NCBI GenBank assembly: GCA_013911885.1 | Contig: JACESI010000001.1 | Location: 178,966-242,965 of the forward strand | DNA length: 64,000 bases | From: Hyphomicrobiales bacterium | Lineage (GTDB): Bacteria > Pseudomonadota > Alphaproteobacteria > Rhizobiales > JACESI01 | Direction of reading: 5' to 3' | Shown here: positions 19,294 to 28,894 of the stretch, piece by piece | How the letters are laid out: each line of letters begins with the position of its first letter | How positions within the stretch are numbered: position 1 is the first letter of the stretch | The notes under the pieces: model-generated | What the model was told of the DNA's origin: nothing | The model's database searches: none | What the model saw: only the letters and a program-made list of their open reading frames with translations | Made by a program: the position numbers and the translations under genes

Positions 19294-20177
19294 GGCGTGA
19301 TCAGCGTACCCGCGCCATGATCGGTGAACAGTTCGAGAATAACGGCGTGCGGTTTGCGACCGTCCAGAATGACAACGCCCTCGACACCTTTGTTGATGGC
19401 GTCGATGCAGGTCTCGACCTTGGGGATCATGCCGCCCGAAATCGTGCCGTCCGCGATCATCGATAGTGCGGTTTTCACATCAAGTTCGCGGATAAGTTTG
19501 CGGTTGCCATCGAGGACACCCTCCACATCGGTGAGGAAAAGAAGCCGCTCTGCTTCCATCGCGCCTGCAATCGCGCCGGCGAATGTGTCGGCATTGATGT
19601 TGTAGGTCTTGCCGTCCTCGCCCGCCGCGATCGGCGCAATCACCGGGATGATCCCGCGCGTGCGCAGCATTTTGAGCAGAACCGAATCGACCACCTTCGG
19701 CTCGCCAACGAAGCCGAGGTCGATGATCTGCTCGATATTGCTGTCCGGCGCGCGCTCGGTGCGGTGCAGCTTCTGTGCTGTCACCATATTGCCATCCTTG
19801 CCGCAAAGGCCGATGGCATAGCCACCCTCGGCGCAGATCGAGCGGACGATTTCCTTGTTGATCGAGCCGGCGAGTACCATTTCGACCACGCGCACCATCT
19901 CTTTTGTGGTGACGCGCAGACCGCCGCGAAATTCGCTCTTGATGCCAAGCTGTTCAAGCATCGAGCCGATCTGTGGTCCGCCGCCGTGAACGACAATCGG
20001 CTCGACGCCCGATTGGGCAAGAAGGGCGATATCCTGGGCAAAGGCACGATGCAGGGTATCGTCGCCCATGGCGTTGCCGCCGAATTTGATGACCACCGTC
20101 TCCCCGTCATAGCGCTGCATATAGGGCAGGGCCTGAGAGATGATGTTGGCTTTGTCGAGAATGTTGATTTCAGTCAC
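19290..20177 (-). CDS. argB: Acetylglutamate kinase
   Basis: Phosphorylates N-acetyl-L-glutamate, the second step of arginine synthesis. The 295-residue amino-acid-kinase fold has [12 protein letters not shown] (about 27-38), [13 protein letters not shown] (about 62-74) and the arginine-sensing style N-terminal helix [15 protein letters not shown], which in family members is associated with hexamer formation and feedback inhibition by arginine. The end is fused by an ATGA overlap to the nucleotidase. The usual upstream neighbour engB/yihA is not present here. Confidence 0.96.
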   Translation of the reverse strand: MTEINILDKANIISQALPYMQRYDGETVVIKFGGNAMGDDTLHRAFAQDIALLAQSGVEPIVVHGGGPQIGSMLEQLGIKSEFRGGLRVTTKEMVRVVEMVLAGSINKEIVRSICAEGGYAIGLCGKDGNMVTAQKLHRTERAPDSNIEQIIDLGFVGEPKVVDSVLLKMLRTRGIIPVIAPIAAGEDGKTYNINADTFAGAIAGAMEAERLLFLTDVEGVLDGNRKLIRELDVKTALSMIADGTISGGMIPKVETCIDAINKGVEGVVILDGRKPHAVILELFTDHGAGTLITP

Positions 20178-20350
20178 GATGGCTTATCCAATTGGCGCAG
20201 GGCGAAAGCAGAATATCCAGAGATGTCGGGATTAGCAGGCAGGAGGGTTTCTGGCAATGCGCCGTTTGAAATGCGTCCAGCGGACATTCCTTCAGGCGTT
20301 CCTGCATGCCGTCACATGTCTCCCTCAAACAGCACAGATGGAGTGCCATT

Positions 20351-20382
20351 GGTAAACAAAAAGGCAGCACGGTGGCTGCCTT
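20351..20382 (-). terminator. Rho-independent terminator of pckA
   Basis: Read on the minus strand: AAGGCAGC, a 6-base loop, GCTGCCTT (8-bp stem), followed by TTTGTTT. It begins about 27 bases after the pckA stop codon. Confidence 0.85.
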
Positions 20383-20408
20383 GATGATTCTGAGAATGGT
20401 GCGTCGTT

Positions 20409-22031
20409 TTATTCGGCTGCTTGAGAAACCTGCGGCGCGGCACTGTTGACGTCCTTGTCAACATGGCTTTCGAATTTAGCAAAATTCGAGATGAACATGT
20501 TGACGAGTTTCGCGGCCTGCGCGTCATAGGCGCCTTTGTCTGCCCATGTCGAGCGCGGGGTCAGGATCGCAGTGTCGACGCCGTTGACCGCAACCGGCAC
20601 TTCAAAGCCGAAATTCGGGTCCGTACGGAATTCAACAGTGTTGAGCGATCCGTCGAGAGCGGCGGTCAGAAGCGCGCGGGTCGCCCTGATCGGCATGCGG
20701 GAGCCTACGCCGTGCGCCCCGCCGGTCCAGCCGGTATTGACCAGCCAGCAGGTGACATTGTGCTTTGCGATGAGATCACGCAGCAATTCGCCATAGACCG
20801 ACGGGTGCAACGGCATGAACGGTGCGCCAAAGCAGGTCGAGAATGTCGCGGTCGGTTCGGTCAGGCCCTTTTCGGTGCCGGCAACTTTCGCGGTGTAGCC
20901 GGACAGGAAGTGATACATGGCCTGCGCCGGGCTGAGCCGCGCGATCGGCGGCATCACGCCAAATGCATCCGCCGTCAGCATGACGATGTTTTTCGGCTGT
21001 GGCGCGCGCCCGGTCAGGCTCGCATTGGAGATATAGTCGATCGGATAGCAGCAGCGACCGTTCTCGGTTTTCGAACTGTCAAAGAAATTCGGAAGCCGGG
21101 TATCGGCGTCGATCATGACGTTTTCGAGGATTGTTCCGAAGCGCTCGGTCGTCGAATAGATTTCAGGCTCCGCCTCGCGTGACAGATTGATTGTCTTTGC
21201 ATAGCAGCCGCCTTCGAAGTTGAAGATGCCGTCGGGACCCCAGCCGTGCTCGTCGTCACCGATGAGCGTGCGGGATGGATCGGCGGAAAGCGTGGTCTTG
21301 CCGGTGCCGGACAGGCCGAAGAACACGGCGGAATCATCGTTGCTGCCGACATTGGCAGAGCAATGCATCGGCATGATGCCTTTTGCGGGCAGCAGATAGT
21401 TGAGCATCGAGAACACCGATTTCTTCATCTCGCCGCCATAGGACGAGCCGGCGATCAGAACGACCTTGCGGGTGAGATCGCAGGCAATAACGGTTTCCGA
21501 ACGGCAGCCATGACGCTCTGGGTCGGCGCGGAAGCTTGGCAGATCGATGATGGTCATCGCCGGAACGAAACTCTCAAGCTCCGAGCGCTGAGGGCGCACC
21601 AGCATCGTGCGGATGAACAGCGAGTGCCAGGCATATTCGGTGAAGACCCGGGTCGGCAGACGGTGGGCCGGATTGTTGCCGCCATAAAGGTCCTGGGCAT
21701 AAAGCTCCATTCCCTTCGCATGGGCGAGCATATCCTGCCACAGGATGGTGAAATGCTTCGGGTCCATCGGCTTGTTGTTGTCCCACCAGACTTTACTATC
21801 GGTGTTCGCATCACGGACGATGAATTTGTCCTGCGCCGAGCGTCCGGTGTGAACGCCGGTGTCAACGGCAAGGGCGCCGCCTGCGGTCAGTTCGCCTTCG
21901 CGGTTTCTGATCGCCTGTTCATAGAGTTCAGGTGTGCCGTAATTCCAGTGAACCGTGCCGATACTTTCAAAACCCGCTTTATCCGCGGCGAAGTTTTCAT
22001 TCCAGACACCGTGTTGAACGCCAATATTCAT
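20409..22031 (-). CDS. pckA: Phosphoenolpyruvate carboxykinase (ATP)
   Basis: Converts oxaloacetate to PEP with ATP, the entry step to gluconeogenesis from C4 acids. At 540 residues it has the normal size. The kinase-type P-loop GLSGTGKTT lies at 239-247, followed by the metal-binding IGDDEHGW (about 257-264); [10 protein letters not shown] (61-70) and the substrate region [13 protein letters not shown] (196-208) are intact. The start is the ATG at 22031 ([14 protein letters not shown]), as in relatives. Divergent from chvI, as in rhizobia where ChvI controls pckA; regulation here is inferred from that arrangement. A terminator follows the gene. Confidence 0.97.
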   Translation of the reverse strand: MNIGVQHGVWNENFAADKAGFESIGTVHWNYGTPELYEQAIRNREGELTAGGALAVDTGVHTGRSAQDKFIVRDANTDSKVWWDNNKPMDPKHFTILWQDMLAHAKGMELYAQDLYGGNNPAHRLPTRVFTEYAWHSLFIRTMLVRPQRSELESFVPAMTIIDLPSFRADPERHGCRSETVIACDLTRKVVLIAGSSYGGEMKKSVFSMLNYLLPAKGIMPMHCSANVGSNDDSAVFFGLSGTGKTTLSADPSRTLIGDDEHGWGPDGIFNFEGGCYAKTINLSREAEPEIYSTTERFGTILENVMIDADTRLPNFFDSSKTENGRCCYPIDYISNASLTGRAPQPKNIVMLTADAFGVMPPIARLSPAQAMYHFLSGYTAKVAGTEKGLTEPTATFSTCFGAPFMPLHPSVYGELLRDLIAKHNVTCWLVNTGWTGGAHGVGSRMPIRATRALLTAALDGSLNTVEFRTDPNFGFEVPVAVNGVDTAILTPRSTWADKGAYDAQAAKLVNMFISNFAKFESHVDKDVNSAAPQVSQAAE

Positions 22032-22593
22032 CTGAGCTACCCTTTTTGGTTGGGGTCTTTCTGTTGCAGACCGGCCTATGACGTGTCTTGGAAACCCGCC
22101 ATCCTCCATGAACCGCGCATTAAAATAGATGTTCCCGGCAAAGCAACCGACTGTCCTATGAAATTAATGGTTAACGAAGAAAAAATCCGCCGATTTCGAC
22201 TAAATCTGAGGACGAAAGAATGCTGCGATATATAATTTTGCAAGAAAAATAATATAAATACAGCCGCTCTTATACTTAATTCAGGAATCGATTAAAATAC
22301 ATGGGTTTAGCGACCGTCTTCCCCTGGTGCGCCACTGTAAAAGAGGCTTCGTAGAAAACGTCCCGGCGGATTGCTCGATGGGGCTTCAAGCCGGCGTGGG
22401 CGTACGGCAATAACACCCTCGCAGCCGCCGCCATGCCTTATTTTTCACACAATTAAACGGCCATAGCAGATCCACGGGTGTATGCTTGCGGGTGCGTCAT
22501 CCTCGTGCGTAGCCTTGTTGGGTGCTGTTTTTCCCCATATGACAGAAGTTTGGTTGAGGGCCGGGATCGGCCGGATCAAAAAAGGAGACCGAC
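22032..22593. other. 562-bp divergent spacer between pckA and chvI
   Basis: Holds the divergent promoters of pckA and chvI but is much longer than needed for that. Bases about 22150-22300 are strikingly A+T-rich against the roughly 60% G+C background (for example tataattttg and aatataaata). Bases about 22305-22445 return to high G+C and end in a T-rich stretch (cttatttttc, near 22438-22446). No open reading frame with conserved sequence is seen on either strand. The layout of A+T-rich promoter, G+C-rich body and T-run could be a small RNA gene read towards chvI, but I cannot match it to a known RNA family or draw a convincing long stem. Confidence 0.5.
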
Positions 22594-23298
22594 ATGCCAA
22601 CAATTGCGCTCGTGGATGATGATCGAAACATACTCACGTCCGTTTCGATTGCACTTGAGTCAGAAGGTTACCGCGTCGACACGTATACCGACGGAAATGC
22701 GGCGCTGCAGGGCTTCGACACCAAGCGTCCGGACCTTGCGATCTTCGACATCAAGATGCCGCGCATGGACGGTATGGAACTTCTGCGCCGTGTCCGCCAG
22801 TCGAGCGACATGCCGGTGATTTTTTTGACTTCCAAAGACGATGAGATCGACGAATTGTTCGGCCTTAAAATGGGCGCGGATGATTTCATCACCAAGCCGT
22901 TTTCGCAGCGTCTTCTGGTTGAACGGGTCAAGACGATCCTGCGCCGCGCCCAGCCGCGGGATCCGAACGCCGTTGCCAGGCAGCCGGAAGTGGATACCGT
23001 GCTTGATCGCGGCGGCCTCATCATGGATACCGAGCGCCACACCTGCTCGTGGAACGGAAAGAATGTCGTGCTTACGGTGACGGAGTTCCTGATCCTTCAA
23101 TCCCTCGCCCATCGCCCGGGCGTGGTCAAAAGCCGCAACGCCCTGATGGATGCTGCCTATGACGATCAGGTTTATGTCGACGACCGCACCATCGACAGCC
23201 ACATCAAGCGCCTTCGCAAGAAATTCAAGGCGGTCGATGATGACTTCGAAATGATCGAAACGCTTTACGGTGTCGGTTATCGCTTCAAAGAGGCGTAG
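22594..23298 (+). CDS. chvI: Response regulator ChvI
   Basis: OmpR-type transcription factor of the ChvG-ChvI pair, which in rhizobia, Brucella (BvrR) and Agrobacterium controls the envelope, acid response and host adaptation. The 234-residue protein has a receiver domain with phospho-acceptor D52 ([11 protein letters not shown]), the acidic pair D8/D9 and the conserved KPF lysine near residue 105, then a winged-helix DNA-binding domain ending in [21 protein letters not shown] about 6 bases upstream supports the start. chvG follows after 181 bases, with a triple 12-bp repeat in the gap. Confidence 0.95.
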   Translation: MPTIALVDDDRNILTSVSIALESEGYRVDTYTDGNAALQGFDTKRPDLAIFDIKMPRMDGMELLRRVRQSSDMPVIFLTSKDDEIDELFGLKMGADDFITKPFSQRLLVERVKTILRRAQPRDPNAVARQPEVDTVLDRGGLIMDTERHTCSWNGKNVVLTVTEFLILQSLAHRPGVVKSRNALMDAAYDDQVYVDDRTIDSHIKRLRKKFKAVDDDFEMIETLYGVGYRFKEA

Positions 23299-23333
23299 AA
23301 CCGGCGGCGCCGTCTGTGTATCATGCTGACACT

Positions 23334-23369
23334 CTCAAATGCTGGCTCAAATGCTGGCTCAAATGCTGG
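23334..23369. repeat. Three perfect tandem copies of a 12-bp unit between chvI and chvG
   Basis: Unit ctcaaatgctgg, present three times head to tail without mismatch, in non-coding sequence 36 bases after the chvI stop. Confidence 0.95.
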
Positions 23370-23479
23370 CGCGATTGTCGAACATGTCGGCGCGGGCGCA
23401 GTTTGGGAGCCGCGGCATCGGGCCGGGGATCCGGTGACATGACATCGGGGAATTGAGCGTGATGGGGCACCGGGCATAA

Positions 23480-25525
23480 ATGGTTGCCGATCTGGATCAG
23501 AACGACGATCAGTCGCGCGCGGGCAGGCGACCCGCTAACCGGCGTGGCAAGAGACGCGATCAGGCAGCGGGCGGCGGCTGGCGGCATTTGTTTTCGGGCG
23601 TCTCCCGGTATCTGCCTTTCCGCATCGGTTCGGCGTCCTTTTCCGGCAGCCTTTTCGGCGGCGCTTTGGGCCGCAGCCTGTGGCAAAAGCCGCCCCGCGC
23701 AGCAGGCCACCAAAATTTGACCCCGAGCAATCTGATCCCGACGGCTCTGGTTCAGAGCGATCCGGACCAGGCTGATCTGACCCAAGGTGACGAAGACGAG
23801 AGCAATGAGCCGCGCCGGAGCATTGTGGAAACCTTCAGTCTCGTCCGCGCAACGATCTTCTCGAGTCTTCTGCGCCGGATCGTCATTCTCAATCTTATTG
23901 CCCTTCTCGTTCTGGTGGTTGGCATCCAGTTTTCGAATAAGTTTCGAAAGGGGCTGATCGTCGCCCGCGTCGAAAGTCTGCTCACGCAGGGAAAGATCAT
24001 CGCCGGTGCGATTTCCGCTTCTGCGACGGTTGAGCGCGATGCGATCACCATCGATCCTGAAAAACTTCTCTCCCTCGAGGTTGGCGGACCGGATGGCACG
24101 GTTCTGCCGGATGTCCAGTCGCTCGATTTTCCGATTGATCCCCAGAAGGTCGCGCCGGTGCTGCGCCAGCTCATCGCGCCGGATAAACTGCGTGCCCGCA
24201 TTTATGACCGCCATGGCGAACTCATCCTCGATTCCCGCTTTCTTTACAGCGGCGGCTCGATCCAGCGTTTCGACCTGCCGCCAATTGATCCGCCGCCGGT
24301 TTCATGGTGGGAGCGTCTCTGGAACAATTTTCAGCTGTGGACCCAGAAATCGAATTTCCCGACCTATCAGGAGCATCGAAGCCGCAATGGCCGCGCTTAT
24401 CCCGAAGTGACGCAGGCGCTCAACGGTACGGAAACAAGCGTGGTAAGGGTTCGCGAAAAAGGCGAGATCATCGTCTCCGTTGCGGTTCCAGTCCAGCGCT
24501 TTCGCGCGGTTCTGGGCGCACTTCTTCTGTCAACCGAAGGGTCGGATATCGACGAGACCGTTCGCGCCGAGCGGCTTGCGATCTATCGTGTGTTTCTGGT
24601 CGCAGCCATCGTTACAGTCATCCTGTCGATTGTGCTTTGGGTGATGATTGCAAGCCCGCTCCGGCGCTTGTCGGATGCAGCCGACAGCGTGCGCACGGCG
24701 GGTGGCCGCGCGAACCGGGCGAAGATCCCGCATTTCGGCGAACGTTCGGATGAAATCGGCCATTTGTCGAAATCCCTGCGCGACATGACCGATGCGCTTT
24801 ATGCCCGCATCGACGCTATCGGCAATTTCGCGGCCGATGTCTCGCACGAACTCAAGAACCCGCTCACCTCCCTCAGAAGCGCGGTCGAGACCCTGCCGCT
24901 GGCCCGCACCGACGAGAACCGCAAAAAGCTGCTCGGCATCATTCATCATGATGTGATGCGGCTTGATCGGCTGATCACCGATATTTCCGACGCCTCGCGC
25001 CTCGACGCCGAACTTGCACGCGAGAGTGCGGAGCCGGTGAACCTCAAAACCCTGTTGATGTCGCTGACAACTCTCAACAACGAAGTTCATGGGGATCAGG
25101 TCATGATCCAGTTCGATCTTCCGAAGGCCGACAAAACGCCGCTTTTCGTCAATGGCCACGAGGGTCGTCTTGGTCAGGTCGTCAACAACCTCCTCGACAA
25201 TGCCCGCTCTTTCGTGCCGACGCCGGGCGGGCGGATACGCATCGCCGTCGAGCGCAAGCGCCACGCGGTCGAAATCCGCATCGAGGACAACGGTCCCGGT
25301 ATCGATCCGGCAGCGTTCGAGCGGATTTTCAACCGCTTCTATACCGACCGGCCGGGCGGCGGCGATACTTTCGGGCGCAATTCCGGGCTTGGCCTTTCAA
25401 TTTCCAAACAGATCGTCGAAGCCCATCATGGCACCATTCATGCCGAAAACATCATGGTCCGCCGCGAGGATGGTGTCCTGCACCGCGCGGGCGCGCGCTT
25501 TATCGTCCGCCTGCCGATTGATTGA
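23480..25525 (+). CDS. chvG: Sensor histidine kinase ChvG, with N-terminal extension
   Basis: Inner-membrane kinase that phosphorylates ChvI; in rhizobia its periplasmic domain is held off by ExoR, which is not in this window. The 681-residue reading has about 120 cytoplasmic residues, basic and low in complexity, before the first helix (about 133-150: VILNLIALLVLVVGIQF). A periplasmic sensor domain (about 152-370), a second helix (about 374-394), HAMP, and HisKA with phospho-acceptor His456 (VSHELKNPLTSL) follow. The ATPase domain has NNLLDNA, DNGPGI and NSGLGLSISKQI. Family members usually start near the first helix, so the extension is long; there is no ATG alternative, and an in-frame GTG near 23825 could be the true start. 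Confidence 0.93.
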   Translation: MVADLDQNDDQSRAGRRPANRRGKRRDQAAGGGWRHLFSGVSRYLPFRIGSASFSGSLFGGALGRSLWQKPPRAAGHQNLTPSNLIPTALVQSDPDQADLTQGDEDESNEPRRSIVETFSLVRATIFSSLLRRIVILNLIALLVLVVGIQFSNKFRKGLIVARVESLLTQGKIIAGAISASATVERDAITIDPEKLLSLEVGGPDGTVLPDVQSLDFPIDPQKVAPVLRQLIAPDKLRARIYDRHGELILDSRFLYSGGSIQRFDLPPIDPPPVSWWERLWNNFQLWTQKSNFPTYQEHRSRNGRAYPEVTQALNGTETSVVRVREKGEIIVSVAVPVQRFRAVLGALLLSTEGSDIDETVRAERLAIYRVFLVAAIVTVILSIVLWVMIASPLRRLSDAADSVRTAGGRANRAKIPHFGERSDEIGHLSKSLRDMTDALYARIDAIGNFAADVSHELKNPLTSLRSAVETLPLARTDENRKKLLGIIHHDVMRLDRLITDISDASRLDAELARESAEPVNLKTLLMSLTTLNNEVHGDQVMIQFDLPKADKTPLFVNGHEGRLGQVVNNLLDNARSFVPTPGGRIRIAVERKRHAVEIRIEDNGPGIDPAAFERIFNRFYTDRPGGGDTFGRNSGLGLSISKQIVEAHHGTIHAENIMVRREDGVLHRAGARFIVRLPID

Positions 25526-25592
25526 TCCGCGTTGTAGAGACCTATAGTGTAGGTTTGCCCCTCAAAAGCGCGATAAGGCTAGGAAGACAACC

Positions 25593-26102
25593 ATGACCCC
25601 GGCTGGTGATAAAGTGCCGCTCGTGACCGAGCACCTAGCCGAGCCGGCGACCGATCACGGCACCGCGATTCTGATCGGTGGCAAGGGGATTCTCCTGCGC
25701 GGTCGGTCGGGAAGCGGCAAGTCCTCGCTCGCGCTGCGCCTTCTCGATGATGCACTTTTTCTTGGAACCCCGGCTTTTCTTGTGGCGGACGACAGGGTCA
25801 TTCTCGTACGGGAGGGCGAGCGGGTCATGATCACGGCGGTCGATAGCCTGCGCGGCCTTCTCGAAGTGCGCGGCCTCGGCCTGATCGAGGTCGACAGCGT
25901 TCAAAAGGCGCCGCTTGATCTCGTCGTTGATCTGGTCGCGCCGCAGGCTATCGAGCGTTACCCGGAGAAGGACGATCTAAGCACAATCGTGGAAGGCGTC
26001 AGCCTCCCGCGGCTTGCCATTGCAGAGCTGAACCCCGATGGACCGGCGATTATACGGGCTTATTTCCGCGCACGCCCGGCACCGCTTGAGCATTTCGCGT
26101 GA
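25593..26102 (+). CDS. hprK: HPr kinase/phosphorylase (short alphaproteobacterial form)
   Basis: Phosphorylates and dephosphorylates HPr on a serine, feeding metabolic state into regulation. At 169 residues it contains only the catalytic domain and lacks the N-terminal domain of the Gram-positive enzyme, as is usual in Alphaproteobacteria. The P-loop GRSGSGKSS is at 37-45, and the signature LEVRGLGLIEV lies near residue 89. It sits after chvI-chvG and before EIIA-Man and HPr, the conserved regulatory PTS locus. Its target Ser in HPr is present (see ptsH). Confidence 0.94.
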   Translation: MTPAGDKVPLVTEHLAEPATDHGTAILIGGKGILLRGRSGSGKSSLALRLLDDALFLGTPAFLVADDRVILVREGERVMITAVDSLRGLLEVRGLGLIEVDSVQKAPLDLVVDLVAPQAIERYPEKDDLSTIVEGVSLPRLAIAELNPDGPAIIRAYFRARPAPLEHFA

Positions 26103-26339
26103 ATCGTTCCGGTTAAGTATTTTTGCGGATTACTTCAATTTATCGTCACATTAACTTCGACTTCTGGAGAATTTTGGCTTGCTTTAATGCGAGATTATTT
26201 CATTCTGAAGGTCCCATTCAGCAACCCTACAGGATGTTCGTGGAATGATCGTTGTTGCAACACATCCCCGAACGGGAAACGAGCCAGTAATTAGTGGTTT
26301 GAGGTATCAGCAACCGAAGCGTTGCTGCAGAGAGGCTTG

Positions 26340-26741
26340 ATGATCGGATTAGTCCTGGTAACGCATGGCCGGCTCGCTGATGAGTTTCGTTCAGCGATAG
26401 AGCATGTCGTCGGCCTGCAGGAACAGATTGCCACCGTGTGCATCGACCCGGATGACGATATCGAACAGCGCAGACAGGACATCCTTGACGCGATTGCTGA
26501 GGTCAACAGCGGCGAGGGCACCATATTGCTCACGGACATGTTCGGCGGCACGCCCTCCAATCTCGCGATTTCCGTCATGGAGCAAGGCAAGATCGAAGTC
26601 ATCGCCGGCATGAACCTGCCGCTGCTGATCAAACTTGTCAGCGTCCGTGGTGAACAGTCGATGGCGAAGGCGCTTGTGGAAGCGCAGGATTCCGGCCGCA
26701 AATATATCCACGTGGCAAGCCATGTTCTGGCGGCGGAATGA
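26340..26741 (+). CDS. PTS EIIA component, mannose family (regulatory)
   Basis: 133-residue EIIA-Man domain that accepts phosphate from HPr. The phospho-histidine is H9 in LVLVTHGRLADEF, and LTDMFGGTPSNLAI (about 66-79) is the second family signature. No EIIB or EIIC sugar permease is encoded in the window, so the domain is thought to act in regulation rather than sugar uptake, as for PtsM/ManX-type proteins in related bacteria. ATG 26340 is chosen since AGAGG lies just upstream; an in-frame TTG at 26322 is less likely. A 238-base A+T-rich gap separates it from hprK, suggesting its own promoter. The stop overlaps ptsH by ATGA. Confidence 0.9.
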   Translation: MIGLVLVTHGRLADEFRSAIEHVVGLQEQIATVCIDPDDDIEQRRQDILDAIAEVNSGEGTILLTDMFGGTPSNLAISVMEQGKIEVIAGMNLPLLIKLVSVRGEQSMAKALVEAQDSGRKYIHVASHVLAAE

Positions 26742-27061
26742 GCATGTTGACGCGTCATGGTGAAATCTCTCCGGGCAAGCAATCGATGATTGTGCACGAA
26801 GCCTGGCTCAAGATCTGCAACAAGCGCGGTCTTCACGCTCGCGCCTCCGCAAAATTCGTGAAATGCGTCGAAACCTTTGATGCCGAAATCTGGGTCACAA
26901 AGCACAATCAGACCGTTGGCGGCGCATCGATCATGGGCCTGATGATGCTTGCGGCTGTCCCCGGCTGCGAAATCCACGTCAAGGCCGAAGGGCCGGATGC
27001 GGAAGCTGCGATTGCAGCCCTCGGCGCGCTGATCGCCGATAAATTCGGCGAAGGCGAATAG
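26738..27061 (+). CDS. ptsH: Phosphocarrier protein HPr
   Basis: 107-residue HPr. The PTS phospho-histidine is H33 (NKRGLHARASAKF). The regulatory serine is S64 in GGASIMGLMML, equal to Ser46 of Gram-positive HPr, and its SIMG context is retained, which fits an active HprK upstream. About 20 residues precede the usual HPr N-terminus; an internal ATG at residue 17 (MIVHEAWLKI) would give the standard length, but the ATGA overlap with EIIA favours 26738. Enzyme I (ptsP or ptsI) is not in the window. Confidence 0.93.
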   Translation: MSMLTRHGEISPGKQSMIVHEAWLKICNKRGLHARASAKFVKCVETFDAEIWVTKHNQTVGGASIMGLMMLAAVPGCEIHVKAEGPDAEAAIAALGALIADKFGEGE

Positions 27062-27146
27062 CCTGCTCCGGTCGCCGGAAGGCCCCCAGCGTCAGTGACG
27101 TTTAGAAAATGCGCCGCAGCGGCTGGGGCAGCATGATCTCATGCGG

Positions 27147-27166
27147 ATATAAAGATTTCCTTATAT
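27147..27166. promoter_or_regulatory. Palindrome upstream of ahcY, candidate SahR-type operator
   Basis: ATATAAAG-attt-CCTTATAT, 7 of 8 arm positions matching, 110 bases before the ahcY start. It resembles the A+T-rich palindromes reported for the S-adenosylhomocysteine-responsive repressor SahR upstream of ahcY in Proteobacteria. I matched it from memory of the motif shape, not by a search. Confidence 0.5.
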
Positions 27167-27275
27167 GCGCCTTGAACAATCCTGCTTGTCCTGATATGCA
27201 ACCGGCAATCCGGGCGCTTTGCTCAGGGATGTATTCACGCATCCCGCCTCATCCACCTACCTTGGGAATTCAGAC

Positions 27276-28679
27276 ATGGCAGATTATTACGTCAAAGACA
27301 TTGGCCTTGCCGCCTATGGCCGCACCGAACTCGATATTGCTGAAACCGAGATGCCGGGGCTGATGGCGCTGCGCAAGGAGTTTGGCCCGTCGAAGCCGCT
27401 CAAGGGCGCACGGATCGCAGGATCGCTTCACATGACGATCCAGACGGCGGTTCTGATCGAGACCCTGATCGAACTCGGTGCGGAGGTGCGCTGGGTGTCG
27501 TGCAACATTTTCTCGACCCAGGATCACGCCGCCGCCGCCATGGCCGCGCGCGGCATCCCGGTTTTTGCTTTCAAGGGTGAGACCCTGGAGGAATATTGGG
27601 AATTTTCCGACCGCATCTGGGAATGGCCGGACGGTGGCCTCGCCAACATGATCCTTGATGATGGCGGCGACGCGACGATGCTCATTCTCAATGGATCGAA
27701 ATCGGAAACAGACCCGAGCATTCTTGAAAATCCGGGCAACGAAGAAGAGGCGATCTTCTTTCAGACAATCAAGAAGCGTCAGGCAACCGACCCGACTTTC
27801 TATTCCCGCGTCCGCGCGTCGATTAAGGGCGTCTCGGAGGAAACCACCACGGGTGTGCTGCGCCTTTATGATCTCGTCAAGAAGGGTCAGCTTCCTTTCC
27901 CGGCGATTAACGTCAATGACAGCGTCACCAAATCAAAATTCGACAACCGCTACGGCTGCCGCGAATCCCTCGTTGATGCGATCCGCCGCGGCACCGACAC
28001 GATGATGGCCGGTAAAGTGGCAGTTGTCTGCGGTTATGGCGACGTCGGCAAGGGCTCCGCTCAGTCGCTCGCCGGTGCCGGTGCCCGCGTCAAGGTAACC
28101 GAAATCGACCCGATCTGCGCGCTTCAGGCGGCAATGGACGGTTTCGAGGTTATCACACTCGAGGATGAAGCGGCCAATGCCGATATCTTCGTGACAGCAA
28201 CAGGCAACAAGGACGTCATCACCGCCGATCATATGCGCGCGATGAAGGACATGGCGATCGTCTGCAATATCGGTCACTTCGACAACGAAATTCAAGTTGC
28301 AGCCTTGAAGAACTACAAATGGTCGAATGTGAAGCCGCAGGTCGATCTGATCGAAAAGCCGGACGGCAGGCGGATGATTCTTCTGTCGGAAGGGCGCCTC
28401 GTCAATCTTGGCAATGCGACCGGCCACCCGTCTTTCGTCATGTCTGCGTCGTTCACGAATCAGGTACTGGCGCAGATGGAGCTTTGGGCTGATGCCAATG
28501 CGGCAACCCGCAAATACAAGAACGACGTCTATATCCTGCCGAAGCACCTCGATGAGAAAGTGGCAGAGCTGCATCTTGCGAAGCTTGGCGCGAAGCTCAC
28601 CGTTCTGTCCAAGGGTCAGGCTGATTATCTCGGCGTTTCTCCACAGGGTCCGTTCAAGTCGGAACACTACAAGTATTAA
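27276..28679 (+). CDS. ahcY: Adenosylhomocysteinase
   Basis: Hydrolyses S-adenosylhomocysteine to adenosine and homocysteine, keeping methylation reactions running. The 467-residue protein shows the family N-terminus [18 protein letters not shown], the substrate region [16 protein letters not shown], the NAD-binding [20 protein letters not shown] and the C-terminal SEHYKY end. The start is the ATG at 27276; an upstream open stretch carries no conserved residues. It is followed by a strong terminator and preceded by a candidate SahR operator. It closes the conserved chvI-chvG-hprK-PTS-ahcY locus. Confidence 0.98.
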   Translation: MADYYVKDIGLAAYGRTELDIAETEMPGLMALRKEFGPSKPLKGARIAGSLHMTIQTAVLIETLIELGAEVRWVSCNIFSTQDHAAAAMAARGIPVFAFKGETLEEYWEFSDRIWEWPDGGLANMILDDGGDATMLILNGSKSETDPSILENPGNEEEAIFFQTIKKRQATDPTFYSRVRASIKGVSEETTTGVLRLYDLVKKGQLPFPAINVNDSVTKSKFDNRYGCRESLVDAIRRGTDTMMAGKVAVVCGYGDVGKGSAQSLAGAGARVKVTEIDPICALQAAMDGFEVITLEDEAANADIFVTATGNKDVITADHMRAMKDMAIVCNIGHFDNEIQVAALKNYKWSNVKPQVDLIEKPDGRRMILLSEGRLVNLGNATGHPSFVMSASFTNQVLAQMELWADANAATRKYKNDVYILPKHLDEKVAELHLAKLGAKLTVLSKGQADYLGVSPQGPFKSEHYKY

Positions 28680-28707
28680 TAGAATTGCAAAGAAACACTA
28701 TATATTG

Positions 28708-28746
28708 TGGCCGCTCGCCATTCATGGCGGGCGGCCATGATTTTTT
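28708..28746 (+). terminator. Rho-independent terminator of ahcY
   Basis: Stem GGCCGCTCGCC with GGCGGGCGGCC (11 bp, one G-T wobble), loop ATTCAT, followed by atgaTTTTTT. It starts 29 bases after the ahcY stop. Confidence 0.92.
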
Positions 28747-28894
28747 ATATGCATTTCTCGAAAAAGCCTTCGCGCCGATCCGGCTGGGCGGTATCTTGGT
28801 AATGATTCGGTAAGATTTACAAATAATAGTCTGCCTTGCGGGCCTCTTGTGCAGGGTGGCTTGTCATTGCTGATCATTGATTGCTTGAGGACAG

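Noticed and set aside
22305..22400. gccactg in the pckA-chvI spacer, which recalls a conserved part of cobalamin riboswitches
   Set aside because: The B12 box and the flanking conserved elements are absent, and neither chvI nor pckA is a cobalamin gene.
23334..23369. Tandem repeats that might suggest a CRISPR array
   Set aside because: The units are only 12 bp, adjoin without spacers, and no cas gene lies nearby.
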